Shown here in pieces: positions 7,957-16,750 of a stretch of 29,997 nt of DNA. Each line of letters begins with the position of its first letter. Within the stretch, counting starts at the first letter, position 1. The position numbers and the translations under genes were made by a program. The notes under the pieces were generated by a model, which was not told where the DNA came from, did no database searches, and worked only from the letters and a program-made list of their open reading frames with translations. Source of the DNA: Nitrospinota bacterium (GTDB taxonomy: Bacteria; Nitrospinota; Nitrospinia; JACRGO01); contig JACRGO010000048.1 in assembly GCA_016212295.1 (NCBI GenBank), forward strand, positions 1-29,997, written 5' to 3'.

Positions 7957-9264
7957 CTAAAACAGTCTCTTCAAAATTATTGTTTCGTCTCTCCTTTGTC
8001 CAGTGGAAATCATGGCGAATTCAATCCCAAGGAGATTGGAAATAGCCTCCACGTAAGCCTTGGCCTTGTCCGGCAGCTTGCTGAAGTCATCTATTCCAGT
8101 GGTGGGGCTCATCCAACCAGCGTATTCCTGGTATACCGGCTCGCAGTTTTCGAGGATTTTAAGCGAGGCGGGCATTTCATCGTAAATTCTATTGCCGTAC
8201 TTATAACCCACGCATACTTTGATATTGGGAGTATTATCCAGGACGTCAAGCTTCGTGAGCGCCAAGTGGGTGATCCCGTTCAATTTTGCCGAGAACTGCG
8301 CCACTACCCCGTCAAACCATCCGCAGCGCCTTGGCCTTCCTGTTGTGGCCCCATACTCCTTCCCCTGCTCCCGGAGTAAATTTCCCTGCTCCCCGGTGAG
8401 TTCAGTGGGGAAAGGGCCCTCGCCCACGCGCGTCGTATAAGCCTTTATTATTCCCAGGACCTTTTTTATGGAAGAAGGCGGTATGCCGAGCCCGGTGCAG
8501 GCCCCGCCTATGGAGGCGTTGGAAGAGGTCACGTAGGGATACGTCCCGTGGTCGATGTCCAGCATCACCCCTTGGGCCCCTTCCAAAAGCACCTTCCTGT
8601 CCTGGGTTATATCGTCGCTGATGAGGTGAAAAACGTTATGGATGTAAGGGGCTATTTTTTTTCTGTACTCCATGAACTCGTCCCACACGGCCTGAAACTC
8701 ATAGCCGGGATGGTTGTATCTCGATGTAAGCAGGAGTTTCTTTGATTCCAGGTTGGCGCGAAGGCGCTTGGCCAATAGTTCATCGTCCAGGAGGTCGACC
8801 ATCCTTATTCCCACCCTGGCGTGTTTATCAGCGTAAGCCGGACCTATTCCGCGGCCTGTTGTGCCGATCTTTTTGGCCCCTTGAATGGTTTCCTCATTCT
8901 GATCATACACGTGATGATAAGGAAAAATCAGGTGGGCGCGCTCGCTTATGAAGAGTCGTCCGGCGAAGGTTATTCCCCTGGATTCCACCTCTTCCATCTC
9001 CTTCACCAGGGCCTTGGGGTCGACCACCACTCCGTTCCCTATATAACATCTCTTTCCCGGTTGGATTATTCCTGATGGAAGGAGGTGCAGGATGAATTTT
9101 TCATCGGCGGCCCCTTTTTGGCCGGAGCGGACGATGACCGTGTGCCCTGCGTTATGTCCGCCCTGGTACCTCGCAATGGAGTCGGCATCCTGGGCCAGGA
9201 TGTCCACCACCTTCCCTTTTCCTTCGTCGCCCCACTGGCAACCTATGACCGCTAATACTGGCAA
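7957..9264 (-). CDS. purA: Adenylosuccinate synthetase
   Basis: A 435-residue PurA, which joins aspartate to IMP using GTP, the first committed step of AMP synthesis in the cytosol. The N-terminal GTP loop is GCQWGDEGKGKVVD with the catalytic Asp, followed by GGHNAGHTV with the catalytic His. Other landmarks are GTTGRGIGPAYADK, LLEGAQGVMLDIDHGTYPYV, ATTGRPRRCGWFD and KLDVLD. Length and ends match the family. AGGAG lies about 8 bases before the ATG (9264). It stands alone: serA ends 209 bp upstream, with a hairpin repeat between them. Confidence 0.97.
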   Translation of the reverse strand: MPVLAVIGCQWGDEGKGKVVDILAQDADSIARYQGGHNAGHTVIVRSGQKGAADEKFILHLLPSGIIQPGKRCYIGNGVVVDPKALVKEMEEVESRGITFAGRLFISERAHLIFPYHHVYDQNEETIQGAKKIGTTGRGIGPAYADKHARVGIRMVDLLDDELLAKRLRANLESKKLLLTSRYNHPGYEFQAVWDEFMEYRKKIAPYIHNVFHLISDDITQDRKVLLEGAQGVMLDIDHGTYPYVTSSNASIGGACTGLGIPPSSIKKVLGIIKAYTTRVGEGPFPTELTGEQGNLLREQGKEYGATTGRPRRCGWFDGVVAQFSAKLNGITHLALTKLDVLDNTPNIKVCVGYKYGNRIYDEMPASLKILENCEPVYQEYAGWMSPTTGIDDFSKLPDKAKAYVEAISNLLGIEFAMISTGQRRDETIILKRLF

Positions 9265-9290
9265 TGTTTTTCTCCTAATTTACTGTATGC

Positions 9291-9409
9291 GAGTGACTAA
9301 AGTGAGCTAAAGTTTAAAGTGACTAAAGTTGTGGAAGTTATTTTTTTACTATAAAAAAAAATATACCACAACTTTAGGCACTTTAGTTCACTTGACACTT
9401 TAGTCACTC
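9291..9409. repeat. 119-bp inverted repeat of GTGACTAAA units
   Basis: GAGTGACTAAAGTG at 9291-9304 is perfectly inverted at 9396-9409. Inside, both arms continue with further AGTGACTAAAGT-like units up to CTAAAGTTGTGG, and the loop is a T-run/A-run (about 9340-9363). The sequence lies between serA and purA and would fold into a strong hairpin in either transcript. The U-rich loop rather than a U-tail argues against an intrinsic terminator. Confidence 0.85.
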
Positions 9410-9473
9410 ATCTTTTTGGAAAATCAGCTATTTGCGAAGTTATGTTCTAACTTTCAGTGGCGCGAAGTATTCT

Positions 9474-11057
9474 TCACGGCAGATAAACCCTTTTGGCGAA
9501 AATAATATTCTTGGGCTTTGTCAATTCATCCAATACGTTGTCCTCAACCGGCGAATCCACGCTGATAAGAGCCAATGCCCTGCCGCTTGGCGTGATCCTG
9601 CTCAGATGAAAACCAGCTATGTTGATATTGTGCCTTCCGAGCGTCATCCCGATATGTCCGATAACTCCCGGCGCGTCGTGATTTGATATGACAAGCATGT
9701 TCCCGCCAGGGACAGCCTCTATGATGTAGTCGTCCAGCCTGACCACCCTCGCGTCTGCCTTGCCCATTACTGTCCCTTGAATCAACCTCTCCTCCGAATC
9801 AGTCGCCACCTCGACATGCACAAGGCTCGCGAAATCATGGGCCAGGCTGGTCTGCGATTCCTGGACCTCTATTCCCCGCTCCCTGGCGATGGACGGGGCG
9901 TTGACCATGTTCACGTCTTCCTTCAAAAAATGGCCGAGAAAGCCGCGTATCACGGACAAAGTAACCGGTTTAAGGTTGTACTTGACTATTTCCCCGCTGT
10001 ATTTCACGGCCAGCCTTTTTACCCCGCCCTCAACCAGATGGGCCAAAAGACGGCCCAGTTTTTCTCCAAGGCTTATATACGGTCCGATCTTTTCCAAGGT
10101 CTCCGCGTCCACTGACGGCGCATTCACCGCGTTCCTGATTTTTCCGGTTTTAAGGAAATCGATTATTTGCTGGGCTATGTCAACCGCCACGTTTTCCTGG
10201 GCCTCGTGGGTGGATGCGCCAAGGTGCGGAGTGCAGACGACCTCCTTCAACTTCAACAATGGATTGTCCCCCGGCGGCTCCTTTTCGAACACGTCCAGGG
10301 CGGCCCCGGCCACCTTTTTTTGCTTTATGGCGTCGCAAAGGGCCTCCTCGTCGATCAATCCCCCCCTGGCGCAATTAATGATCCTGACCCCGTTCTTCAT
10401 GCGGTCGAATTCTTCCTTGCCGATGAATTTTTTCGCGCCGGAAACCTTCGGGACATGGAGGGTGATGAAGTCAGAGCGCTGAAAGATTTCATTCAAATCC
10501 ACTGGCTCCACGCCCAGTTCCCTTACCACGTCCACGCTTATGAACGGATCGTATGCGATGACCTTCATGCCCAAGCCGCGCGCCCTGCCCGCGACTATCC
10601 TCCCGATGCGGCCAAGCCCTATGACCCCAAGCGTTTTATTGTAAACCTCAACACCCATGAGGCCCTTTTTCTCCCACTTCCCCTCCTTGATGGAGGCATT
10701 GGCGAGGGGTATGTTGCGGGCCAGGGAAAGCATCATGGAAATGGCGTGTTCAGCCGTTGTCACGACGTTTCCCTCCGGCGTATTCATCACAACGACGCCT
10801 TTTTTGCTGGCGCTTTCCAGGTCAATGTTGTCAACGCCTATCCCCGCGCGGCCAACAACGCGAAGCTTCTTGCCGGCCTCTATGACGTCCTTGTCCACTA
10901 AAGTCTCGCTGCGCACGACCAGGGCGTCGCAGTCCTTGATTTCACGTAGAAGCTCTTCCTTCGGCATTCCGGTTTTAACCACAACCTCCATGCCTTCCTC
11001 GGCGCGGAACAGGTCTGTCCCCTTGTTTGAAAGATTGTCACTTATTAAGATTTTCAA
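9474..11057 (-). CDS. serA: D-3-phosphoglycerate dehydrogenase, long form with ASB and ACT domains
   Basis: A 527-residue SerA, oxidising 3-phosphoglycerate with NAD as the first step of serine synthesis. The start is the TTG at 11057, giving LKILISDNLS. AAGGGAG lies just upstream and the family N-terminus begins here; the frame open to 11189 reads back into the RDD gene and adds unrelated sequence. Domains are substrate and NAD-binding (GLGRIGRIVAGRARGLG, NCARGGLIDEEAL, catalytic HLGAST), the intervening ASB domain (about residues 315-450), and a C-terminal ACT domain (VISNHDAPGVIGHIG) that usually carries serine feedback inhibition. The gene starts one base after the RDD stop codon, so translation is probably coupled. 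Confidence 0.95.
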   Translation of the reverse strand: MKILISDNLSNKGTDLFRAEEGMEVVVKTGMPKEELLREIKDCDALVVRSETLVDKDVIEAGKKLRVVGRAGIGVDNIDLESASKKGVVVMNTPEGNVVTTAEHAISMMLSLARNIPLANASIKEGKWEKKGLMGVEVYNKTLGVIGLGRIGRIVAGRARGLGMKVIAYDPFISVDVVRELGVEPVDLNEIFQRSDFITLHVPKVSGAKKFIGKEEFDRMKNGVRIINCARGGLIDEEALCDAIKQKKVAGAALDVFEKEPPGDNPLLKLKEVVCTPHLGASTHEAQENVAVDIAQQIIDFLKTGKIRNAVNAPSVDAETLEKIGPYISLGEKLGRLLAHLVEGGVKRLAVKYSGEIVKYNLKPVTLSVIRGFLGHFLKEDVNMVNAPSIARERGIEVQESQTSLAHDFASLVHVEVATDSEERLIQGTVMGKADARVVRLDDYIIEAVPGGNMLVISNHDAPGVIGHIGMTLGRHNINIAGFHLSRITPSGRALALISVDSPVEDNVLDELTKPKNIIFAKRVYLP

Positions 11058-11058
11058 T

Positions 11059-11595
11059 TTAATCTCCCTTGACGACGATGGTTCCTGCAATTTTATCGTG
11101 CCAGGCGCGGCCGTCCTTGTCAAAGACCGCCCATAAAAGGCCCAGCCCAAATAAAGACAAACCAAACATGAATCCAATACACCTGACAAAAGCGCCGCCA
11201 GGCCCAGGAAGGGACCCGTCCAGCCTCACAACCTTGATTCCCAATATATATTTGCCTAGGGTTTGCCCGGACGTCCAATGAAAAAACGTAAAATAAAAAC
11301 CCCAGAACGCCAGGGTGGCAAAAAACATGCAAAGATAAAGCATGATGACCCCGGAAAGTTTCTCGACTTCCAAGGCGCCGCCCAAGAGGTCCATGCCAAA
11401 ATTCATTTCCGAGAGTCTATTCTTCATGGGAAAAAGGGCAAGGAATAAAAAAAATTCCAGGACCATATAATCGATGGCAAGAGCAAGCGACCTCGCCCCT
11501 AAACCGGCCCTTTTCCTTTCCGGCTGAATATTTGAAGAAGCATCTACCACGGATGATGGCATCTCCACCCCGGAAATTTCTTGTGAAATGTTCAT
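11059..11595 (-). CDS. RDD family integral membrane protein
   Basis: A 178-residue membrane protein with the RDD signature. RSLALAIDYMVLE supplies the Arg-Asp pair in the first transmembrane helix, then TSGQTLGKYILGIKVV and the C-terminal GRAWHDKIAGTIVV. Three to four hydrophobic helices are visible (about 38-55, 83-107, 135-155). The first 30 residues are polar. The family role is poorly defined; some members affect ion transport. It is the first gene of a two-gene unit with serA, whose ribosome binding site lies inside its last codons. The ATG at 11595 has only a weak AAAG upstream and an ATG at 11562 is an alternative. Confidence 0.85.
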   Translation of the reverse strand: MNISQEISGVEMPSSVVDASSNIQPERKRAGLGARSLALAIDYMVLEFFLFLALFPMKNRLSEMNFGMDLLGGALEVEKLSGVIMLYLCMFFATLAFWGFYFTFFHWTSGQTLGKYILGIKVVRLDGSLPGPGGAFVRCIGFMFGLSLFGLGLLWAVFDKDGRAWHDKIAGTIVVKGD

Positions 11596-11649
11596 TCTTT
11601 AAACTTATTTTCGTTTAAAACAATAAAAAGCACGAAGTCCCGTTCTTTT

Positions 11650-11754
11650 ATTAACCGTCTCAAGATAGTATTGATATAACCCACCCCGGCGCTTCGCGCC
11701 ACCCCTCCAAGGAGGGGAATTTTCATGTGTGTTCTATTTTGAGACGGTTAATAT
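11650..11754 (+). repeat. Dispersed palindromic repeat, family A, copy 2, with terminal inverted repeats
   Basis: The perfect 14-bp arms ATTAACCGTCTCAA (11650-11663) and TTGAGACGGTTAAT (11739-11752) enclose the CCCCTCCAAGGAGGGG core. From 11665 onward it matches 23595-23684 base for base except for about two positions over 90 bases. The enclosing arms make this the most complete copy and suggest the natural ends of a MITE-like element of about 103 bp. The rest of the 11596-11878 gap has nothing else recognisable. Confidence 0.85.
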
Positions 11755-11878
11755 GTTTCAGGCTTCGTGCTCTTTCAAGGATTTTTCAGGGATTTTTGAC
11801 TATATTACTGCGTTCAGAAACTTATTTTGTCCGCAGCCACGCCGCGCTATGAAATTATATGAATTTAAACCACCGATA

Positions 11879-12748
11879 TCAAGGTTTTTCAGGCCCCTCA
11901 TCCAAGTCGTCAAGCATTAAATCTATGTCGCCATCGAGATCAATGCCATCCTCGGACTCTTCTTCATGGCTTGACGAAATGTCCTCATCTAAATTTATTG
12001 AAAAATCTATGTCTCCAGCGGTTTCAACCAACGCTTCATCATCATTCATATTTACTTTTATATCAGACTCTTCCGCGGCGCCTGCCCCACTCTCTTCCTC
12101 CTCCAAGTCCAGGGTTATCTCCTCCCCCCCCATGTCCAGGCCAGAAAGTCCATCGTCTTCATTGAGATCAACTCCTTCCGGTTCCTTGGAGGCTCGGGCT
12201 GCTCCCCCGCTTCCGGCTTCCTCGATTTCTATTTCAGGGCCTTCCAAAAGATCAATCCCCGCCTCTCCGGCGCCCTGTCTTGTTTCCTCCTCAGACCCCA
12301 TATCAAGCCCTAAAACCCCCTCATCCACCGTGAGATCATGGCCTTCCGCTTCGTCCACGGACAGGGATATATCCTCGCCTCCAACTTCCGCCAGGTCCAG
12401 GCCGATGCCTTCGTCTCCTCCCATGCCACCGGTTTCATTGTCCGCCACTCCAGCGGTCTCTTGTTCCACGCCCATATCCAGGGAATCGAAAAAATTAGTC
12501 TCTGTAACTGAAACCGGCCCTTCGGCCCCCCCATCTTCTCCTCCTTCCCCATACTCCATTTCCTCTGTTTCCACGGCGCTTGGAGCGCTTTCCGCTTTCA
12601 GGCCTTCAGCGTATTTATTCAGGTTAAGATAGCCAGGCTCCATCAAGAATATTCCAGCCTTTTCCTTGAATTCGAACAGGTCCTTGGCGCATTTTTTACA
12701 TGTGTCCAAATATTCAAAGCTTACATATCCGCATTTAGGGCATCTCAT
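11879..12748 (-). CDS. Acidic zinc-ribbon protein of unknown function
   Basis: A 289-residue protein beginning CPKCGYVSFEYLDTCKKC, a four-cysteine zinc ribbon at residues 3-20. The rest is extremely acidic, low in complexity and without membrane segments. It has recurring motifs of the form GLDMG-EE-ITLDL and ISLSVDE, about six loose repeats between residues 80 and 280, ending DIDLMLDDLDEG. GGAGG lies 6 bases before the ATG. It is a single gene between repeats. Similar zinc-ribbon plus acidic-tail proteins exist in deltaproteobacteria, sometimes as adventurous-motility or scaffold proteins, but I cannot assign a role. The acidic tail may be a disordered docking region. Confidence 0.75.
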   Translation of the reverse strand: MRCPKCGYVSFEYLDTCKKCAKDLFEFKEKAGIFLMEPGYLNLNKYAEGLKAESAPSAVETEEMEYGEGGEDGGAEGPVSVTETNFFDSLDMGVEQETAGVADNETGGMGGDEGIGLDLAEVGGEDISLSVDEAEGHDLTVDEGVLGLDMGSEEETRQGAGEAGIDLLEGPEIEIEEAGSGGAARASKEPEGVDLNEDDGLSGLDMGGEEITLDLEEEESGAGAAEESDIKVNMNDDEALVETAGDIDFSINLDEDISSSHEEESEDGIDLDGDIDLMLDDLDEGPEKP

Positions 12749-12787
12749 GGCCTACCTCCGGAAAATTTTGTTCTGTCTATTGTAGTC

Positions 12788-12955
12788 GTTCATGGGTTCA
12801 TGGTTCAAGGTTGAAAAAGGGCGTGAACCACGGCAATATCGCAAGGGATTTTTTAGGGCATTCCATCTTGGTTATAGCGCCGCTCAACAAAAGTCTGCGT
12901 GGGTACAGGGTTTTATAAAACCCTGAACCCTGAACCTGAAACCGTGAACGGTTAC
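12788..12955. repeat. Degenerate GGTTCA / TGAACC inverted arrays with a perfect palindrome
   Basis: 12788-12813 is built of GTTCATGG-type units. 12921-12955 is built of the inverse CCCTGAAC/GTGAAC-type units. Between them lies AGGGTTTTATAAAACCCT (12907-12924), a perfect 18-bp palindrome. Together they fill the non-coding space between the zinc-ribbon gene and the penicillin-binding protein gene. Confidence 0.7.
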
Positions 12956-13013
12956 AAATTATCTAAGCCCATAAACCAATTAAAGCTTTAGCCGCTTTCC
13001 TTTTTTCCCCTTA

Positions 13014-15008
13014 TTACATGCCGCCTGCGTCCGGCGCCTGGTAATACACGCCGAAATCCTCCACCTTTTTATTTACCGCCACACGCATTTTCACTTCAGA
13101 AAGGGCGTCCGCCTCTTTGCCGGTCGATGGGTCCACGTCAATGAACTCAATCCCCCTCGGAATGGGGAAATCGCCCACTGGCTCCCCTTCCATTGCCTTC
13201 AACATGAAGCTCGTCCAGACAGGCAGAGCCCCCTTCCCGCCGGTCAGCCCCTTGCCGCTCTTCATTATCATCGGTTGATTGTCATCATATCCCACCCACA
13301 CGGACGCCCCAAGGGTCGGGGTGAATCCCGTGAACCACGCGTCCCTTGAATCATTCGTCGTGCCGGTCTTGCCGATGGCCGGCCTTGTCCAGCCAAGGCC
13401 CTTGGCCCCTGAGGCGGTCCCGCCGGTCAACACCCCCTTCAGCATGTCAATCAACATGTATGTCTTCTGTGGGTCCAGGACCTGCTTGTGGTTGACGATA
13501 TTTTCCAAAAGCACATTGCCGCGGTTGTCCATTATTTTCTTGATTGCGACCGGCTCCGCATACCTTCCTCCCATTGCCAGGGCCGAGAAAGCGGAAGCCA
13601 TTTCAAGGGGAGAAACGGAGCAAGCGCCAAGGGCAAGGGAAAAATTGGAGGGGAGCTGGGATTTTATTCCTAATTTCCTGGCTGTGGAAATCACGCTCTC
13701 CACCCCGGTCTTCACTATCAATTTCGCTGAAACGACGTTTATGGATTTCATGAGGGCCTGCTTTAATATTACCGGACCCAGGTTCCCGCCGCCGAAGTTC
13801 TCAGGACTCCACGGGCTGGACCCTTTTATTTCCACTGTGAACGGCTCATCCTCCACCACTGTGCTTGGGAGGTAACTCAACTTTTCCAGGGCCGTGTAAT
13901 AAACAAAAGGCTTGAAACCTGAACCGGGCTGCCTGTAGTTGGCGGTTGCCCTGTTATACTGGCTTTCGGAATAGTTCCTGCCCCCCACCATTGCCTTCAG
14001 CCATCCAGTCCCTGGCTCCACAGCCACCAAGGCGCCCTCAACCTTGGACCCGCCGTTTTTATCTTTTAATAGACCGTCTATCTCCGGCAAATACCCCTGG
14101 ACTGCGTCCCACGCAAGGGCCTGAAGCCTCCTGTCAAGAGTTGTGTAGATTTTAAGGCCGCCGTAATTGACCGCCTCCGCCCCGAAGACAGCGGCGGCTT
14201 CCTTTAATATGTATTGGATGAAATAGCCGATTTGATTGGCGTTTCCTTCCCTTTCCGCGAGTTTAAGCGGCTCTTCAATGGCATGTTTCTTTTCATCCTC
14301 TGAAATTATGCCGTTTTCAAGCATCTTTTCCAGGACGTAGCTCTGCCTTTTTTTGGCGTTCTCAGGGTTTCTAAAGGGATTGTAAAAGGTCGGGGATTTA
14401 GGAACGCCGGCCAGCAATGACGCCTCGGAAAGGGAGAGCTCGCTCGCATGCTTGCCGAAATAGGTGCGGGAGGCGTCCTCCACTCCATAAGCGCCGGCCC
14501 CGAAATAGATATGGTTGCAGTAGACCTCCAGGATTTCCTCTTTAGTGAAAGCCGCCTCGAATTGCAAGGCGATCAAAAGCTCGAAGAGTTTTCTTTGAAA
14601 AGTCCTTTCAAAGGAGAAAAACAGGTTCTTTGTCAATTGCTGCGTAATGGTGGAGGCCCCCTGGACCACCTTTCCCGCGCTTATATTGTTCAGGACCGCC
14701 CTTACCAGAGCGGCCTTGTCGATTCCATGGTGGGAAAAGAAATTCTTGTCTTCAGCCGAGAGAATCGCTTGCTTGAAGTGGGATGAGATGGACTCAAGCG
14801 GAACACGATTGATCCCGCCAAGGACGATAAGGACCTCTCCCTTGTCATCGAAAATTTCCGTGGGAACATGGAGGCTGATCTCGTCCAGCGTCTTCGGCAG
14901 CCTGGGAAGTTCCTTGGAGATCAGGAACATGGAAAAAACTCCTAAGCCGATGCAAATCAGAAAGACGGTGATGGAAAAATAAAATAGCGCGCGGCCCAGG
15001 TTCTTCAT
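13014..15008 (-). CDS. mrcA: Bifunctional class A penicillin-binding protein (PBP1A type)
   Basis: A 664-residue peptidoglycan synthase anchored by one N-terminal membrane helix (about residues 8-30). The glycosyltransferase domain (about 50-230) has AEDKNFFSHHGID with the catalytic Glu, GASTITQQLTKNLF and the family KEEILEVYCNHIYFG. The transpeptidase domain (about 325-600) has all three active-site motifs: SGFK (Ser nucleophile), SIN and KTGTT. The enzyme polymerises lipid II glycan strands and cross-links the peptides in the periplasm. It lies 37 bases after the PilZ gene, so the two are probably co-transcribed. No clear Shine-Dalgarno precedes the ATG, which fits translational dependence on the upstream gene. 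The symbol is by domain type only. Confidence 0.93.
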   Translation of the reverse strand: MKNLGRALFYFSITVFLICIGLGVFSMFLISKELPRLPKTLDEISLHVPTEIFDDKGEVLIVLGGINRVPLESISSHFKQAILSAEDKNFFSHHGIDKAALVRAVLNNISAGKVVQGASTITQQLTKNLFFSFERTFQRKLFELLIALQFEAAFTKEEILEVYCNHIYFGAGAYGVEDASRTYFGKHASELSLSEASLLAGVPKSPTFYNPFRNPENAKKRQSYVLEKMLENGIISEDEKKHAIEEPLKLAEREGNANQIGYFIQYILKEAAAVFGAEAVNYGGLKIYTTLDRRLQALAWDAVQGYLPEIDGLLKDKNGGSKVEGALVAVEPGTGWLKAMVGGRNYSESQYNRATANYRQPGSGFKPFVYYTALEKLSYLPSTVVEDEPFTVEIKGSSPWSPENFGGGNLGPVILKQALMKSINVVSAKLIVKTGVESVISTARKLGIKSQLPSNFSLALGACSVSPLEMASAFSALAMGGRYAEPVAIKKIMDNRGNVLLENIVNHKQVLDPQKTYMLIDMLKGVLTGGTASGAKGLGWTRPAIGKTGTTNDSRDAWFTGFTPTLGASVWVGYDDNQPMIMKSGKGLTGGKGALPVWTSFMLKAMEGEPVGDFPIPRGIEFIDVDPSTGKEADALSEVKMRVAVNKKVEDFGVYYQAPDAGGM

Positions 15009-15045
15009 GAAGGAGGAGAAGGGGTGGATTTTCCGGTTTCAGCCA

Positions 15046-16035
15046 CTAATCATATCCCGCCATTTTTCGCCTCATCTTCAGCATTTCCTGCTGCCGCTTA
15101 AAGGTGTACTGGATCAATTCCTCCTTGTCGTCCTCATGAATGGCGACAAACCGGCAGCCATAGGCGTATTTCATCTTTCTATCCAAGGGGTCCTTCTTCA
15201 TTTCCACCCTCATGATTTCCCCAAGGGCCGAGATGGAAAACGGCGGGGAAGCCGGGGGATTGGCTATCAGCTTAAAAACCGTGTTGGGTTTGATTTGCCG
15301 TTTAGTCAGGAATTGCAGGCCGCTTCCGCTAAGGTCCACGCAAGTCGCGGAATTTTCCTCGCCGCCCCCCTTGATTTCCTTTTTAAAGACCCTGGCGGCG
15401 AGTGAAGCGTACTTCTTGTAAAGATCAAGAATGACTTCGGCCACGCGCGGATCGACTTGGGAAAGCTTTGACACAACCTCGCTTTCACTGAAATCCGTGG
15501 AAACCTTGGAGTCATCACGCCTGTCCCTGGTCCTCCGCACTAGATAATCTTTCTTTTTTTGTTCAACGGTGTCCTTTTCAACAATAAAAAACTGTATCGG
15601 AAAGGCGTCTTCCACCCTCGCGGATTCGCGCTGCACCCCGTCCGCCGGTTCCTGGCTTTTCTTTACATATTTTCTGTCAAAATCCGGATCATAATCCGCC
15701 TGATGGACTTCCTCTTCCTTATCTTCCTGCTCAGCCTTCTCCGCCTTTGCTTCATCCTGGCTCTTGACGACGTCTCCGACGCGCACCACTACAATAGGAA
15801 AAGTCTTGTCCTGTACAACTTCTCCCTTTGTCTTGTAGGCCCCGTCCTTCCCGGTCCAGGCGACCATAATCTTGCCTCCCACAGACGCCTCTTCCTTTTT
15901 TTGAAGGTTCGCTATGGCGAAGGCCACCAGGTTTTCCTTGATTTTTTTAACTTGCCCGTCGTATTTCAGACCGCCGCTTTGAGGGGTCCCTATTTTTACA
16001 TCCTGGCCAAGCGATAGTACTTCGTTAATGTCCAT
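15046..16035 (-). CDS. PilZ-domain protein with YcgR-like N-terminal domain
   Basis: A 329-residue cytosolic protein with a PilZ domain, the usual c-di-GMP receptor. Residues 1-90 resemble the beta-rich YcgR-type N domain (SLGQDVKIGTPQSGG...). A charged linker follows (about 95-130). The PilZ signature is split: RESAR (136-140, the RxxxR arm) and DLSGSG (234-239, the D/NxSxxG motif). They lie about 95 residues apart instead of the usual 25-35, because a charged, helical insertion (about 155-220) sits between the first strands. Both ligand motifs are intact, so binding is plausible. AAGGA lies 9 bases before the ATG. It is the first gene of a likely operon with the PBP1A gene, suggesting a link between second messenger and wall synthesis; that link is inferred. 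Confidence 0.85.
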   Translation of the reverse strand: MDINEVLSLGQDVKIGTPQSGGLKYDGQVKKIKENLVAFAIANLQKKEEASVGGKIMVAWTGKDGAYKTKGEVVQDKTFPIVVVRVGDVVKSQDEAKAEKAEQEDKEEEVHQADYDPDFDRKYVKKSQEPADGVQRESARVEDAFPIQFFIVEKDTVEQKKKDYLVRRTRDRRDDSKVSTDFSESEVVSKLSQVDPRVAEVILDLYKKYASLAARVFKKEIKGGGEENSATCVDLSGSGLQFLTKRQIKPNTVFKLIANPPASPPFSISALGEIMRVEMKKDPLDRKMKYAYGCRFVAIHEDDKEELIQYTFKRQQEMLKMRRKMAGYD

Positions 16036-16061
16036 GAAAAAAATTCCTTATAAATTAAAAC

Positions 16062-16130
16062 AATAGAATGCGGATAAAACTTTTTAAAATCCGTGAAAAT
16101 CAGCTTAATCCGTGTCATCCGTGTTCTATT
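16062..16130. repeat. Inverted ATCCGTG-type repeat
   Basis: AATAGAATGCGGAT (16062-16075) and ATCCGTGTTCTATT (16117-16130) are inverted with two mismatches. Between them are further units ATCCGTGAAAATC and AATCCGTGTC. The repeat overlaps the last bases of the HNH gene stop codon, so its right arm touches coding sequence. Confidence 0.75.
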
Positions 16131-16656
16131 AATTCTCCAACTGCGTGTTCCAGTAAAGATAATCGCGCCATGACTCCGGTGTGTTCTTGAAGTGGAAGGT
16201 GATCCGAAGGACCGGGGTCCACCTCGGCTTGGCAGGCCCGCGAAGAAGCCTCATGCCGGCCTGCGAAGGCGTCCTCCCGGCCTTTTTCCGGTTGCAGGGG
16301 ACGCACGCCGTTACAATATTCTCCCACGTGGTTCGTCCTCCCATGAACTTGGGGACCACATGATCAAACGTCAGTTCCTGCTGTTTCAGTTTACCGCCGC
16401 AATACTGGCAGGAAAAGTTGTCCCTGATAAAAATATTCTGCCTTGAAAAATATACTTCCTTCTTCTTCTTTATTCTTACGAATTTCAGCAAACGAACAAT
16501 GGAGGGAAGCCTGATGGAAAAAGAAACGGTCCTGACCTCCCGGTCATATTCCTCCACCACTTCCACCTTGCCAAGGGTCAAAAGGGTCACGGCCTTTTTC
16601 CAATCAAGGACTTTGATCGGCTCGAAAGTGTTGTTCAATAAAAGGACTCTCTCCAT
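16129..16656 (-). CDS. HNH endonuclease family protein
   Basis: A 175-residue solitary HNH nuclease of the common chromosomal type starting LLLNNTFEPIKVLDWKKA. The zinc and active-site motif is complete: CQYCG, then LTFDHVVPKFMGG (the HN/HH position), WENIVTACVPCNRKKA with the second Cys pair. The N-terminal half contains the VEVVEEYDREVRT segment typical of this family. The C-terminal tail after the HNH is about 50 residues. Proteins of this family are widespread single genes of unknown physiological substrate; no intron or restriction system surrounds it. GGAG lies about 9 bases before the ATG, and a fair promoter is seen at 16694-16722. Confidence 0.9.
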   Translation of the reverse strand: MERVLLLNNTFEPIKVLDWKKAVTLLTLGKVEVVEEYDREVRTVSFSIRLPSIVRLLKFVRIKKKKEVYFSRQNIFIRDNFSCQYCGGKLKQQELTFDHVVPKFMGGRTTWENIVTACVPCNRKKAGRTPSQAGMRLLRGPAKPRWTPVLRITFHFKNTPESWRDYLYWNTQLEN

Positions 16657-16693
16657 GAATTACCACTCCAAAATAAGGCAATAAACTCGGATA

Positions 16694-16722
16694 TTTCTAA
16701 CTTATTCTCACTCGTTTGTCAA
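16694..16722 (-). promoter_or_regulatory. Putative sigma-70-type promoter for the HNH gene
   Basis: On the minus strand a perfect TTGACA (16717-16722) is followed after 17 bases by TAGAAA (16694-16699), 38 bases before the HNH start codon. The -35 is ideal and the -10 matches four of six. No other promoter in the gap is as good. Confidence 0.45.
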
Positions 16723-16750
16723 GTTGTCCCATGAGATTTCATGAAAACAA

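Noticed and set aside
9291-9409. Intrinsic terminator between serA and purA
   Set aside because: The T-run is in the loop, not after the stem; it fits a dispersed inverted repeat better.
11058-11189. 44-codon N-terminal extension of serA
   Set aside because: It overlaps the RDD gene and is unrelated to the SerA family; the TTG at 11057 has a good ribosome binding site.
11859-12632. 257-codon plus-strand Ser/Pro-rich frame
   Set aside because: It is the antisense of the acidic zinc-ribbon gene; its biased composition mirrors Glu/Asp/Gly codons.
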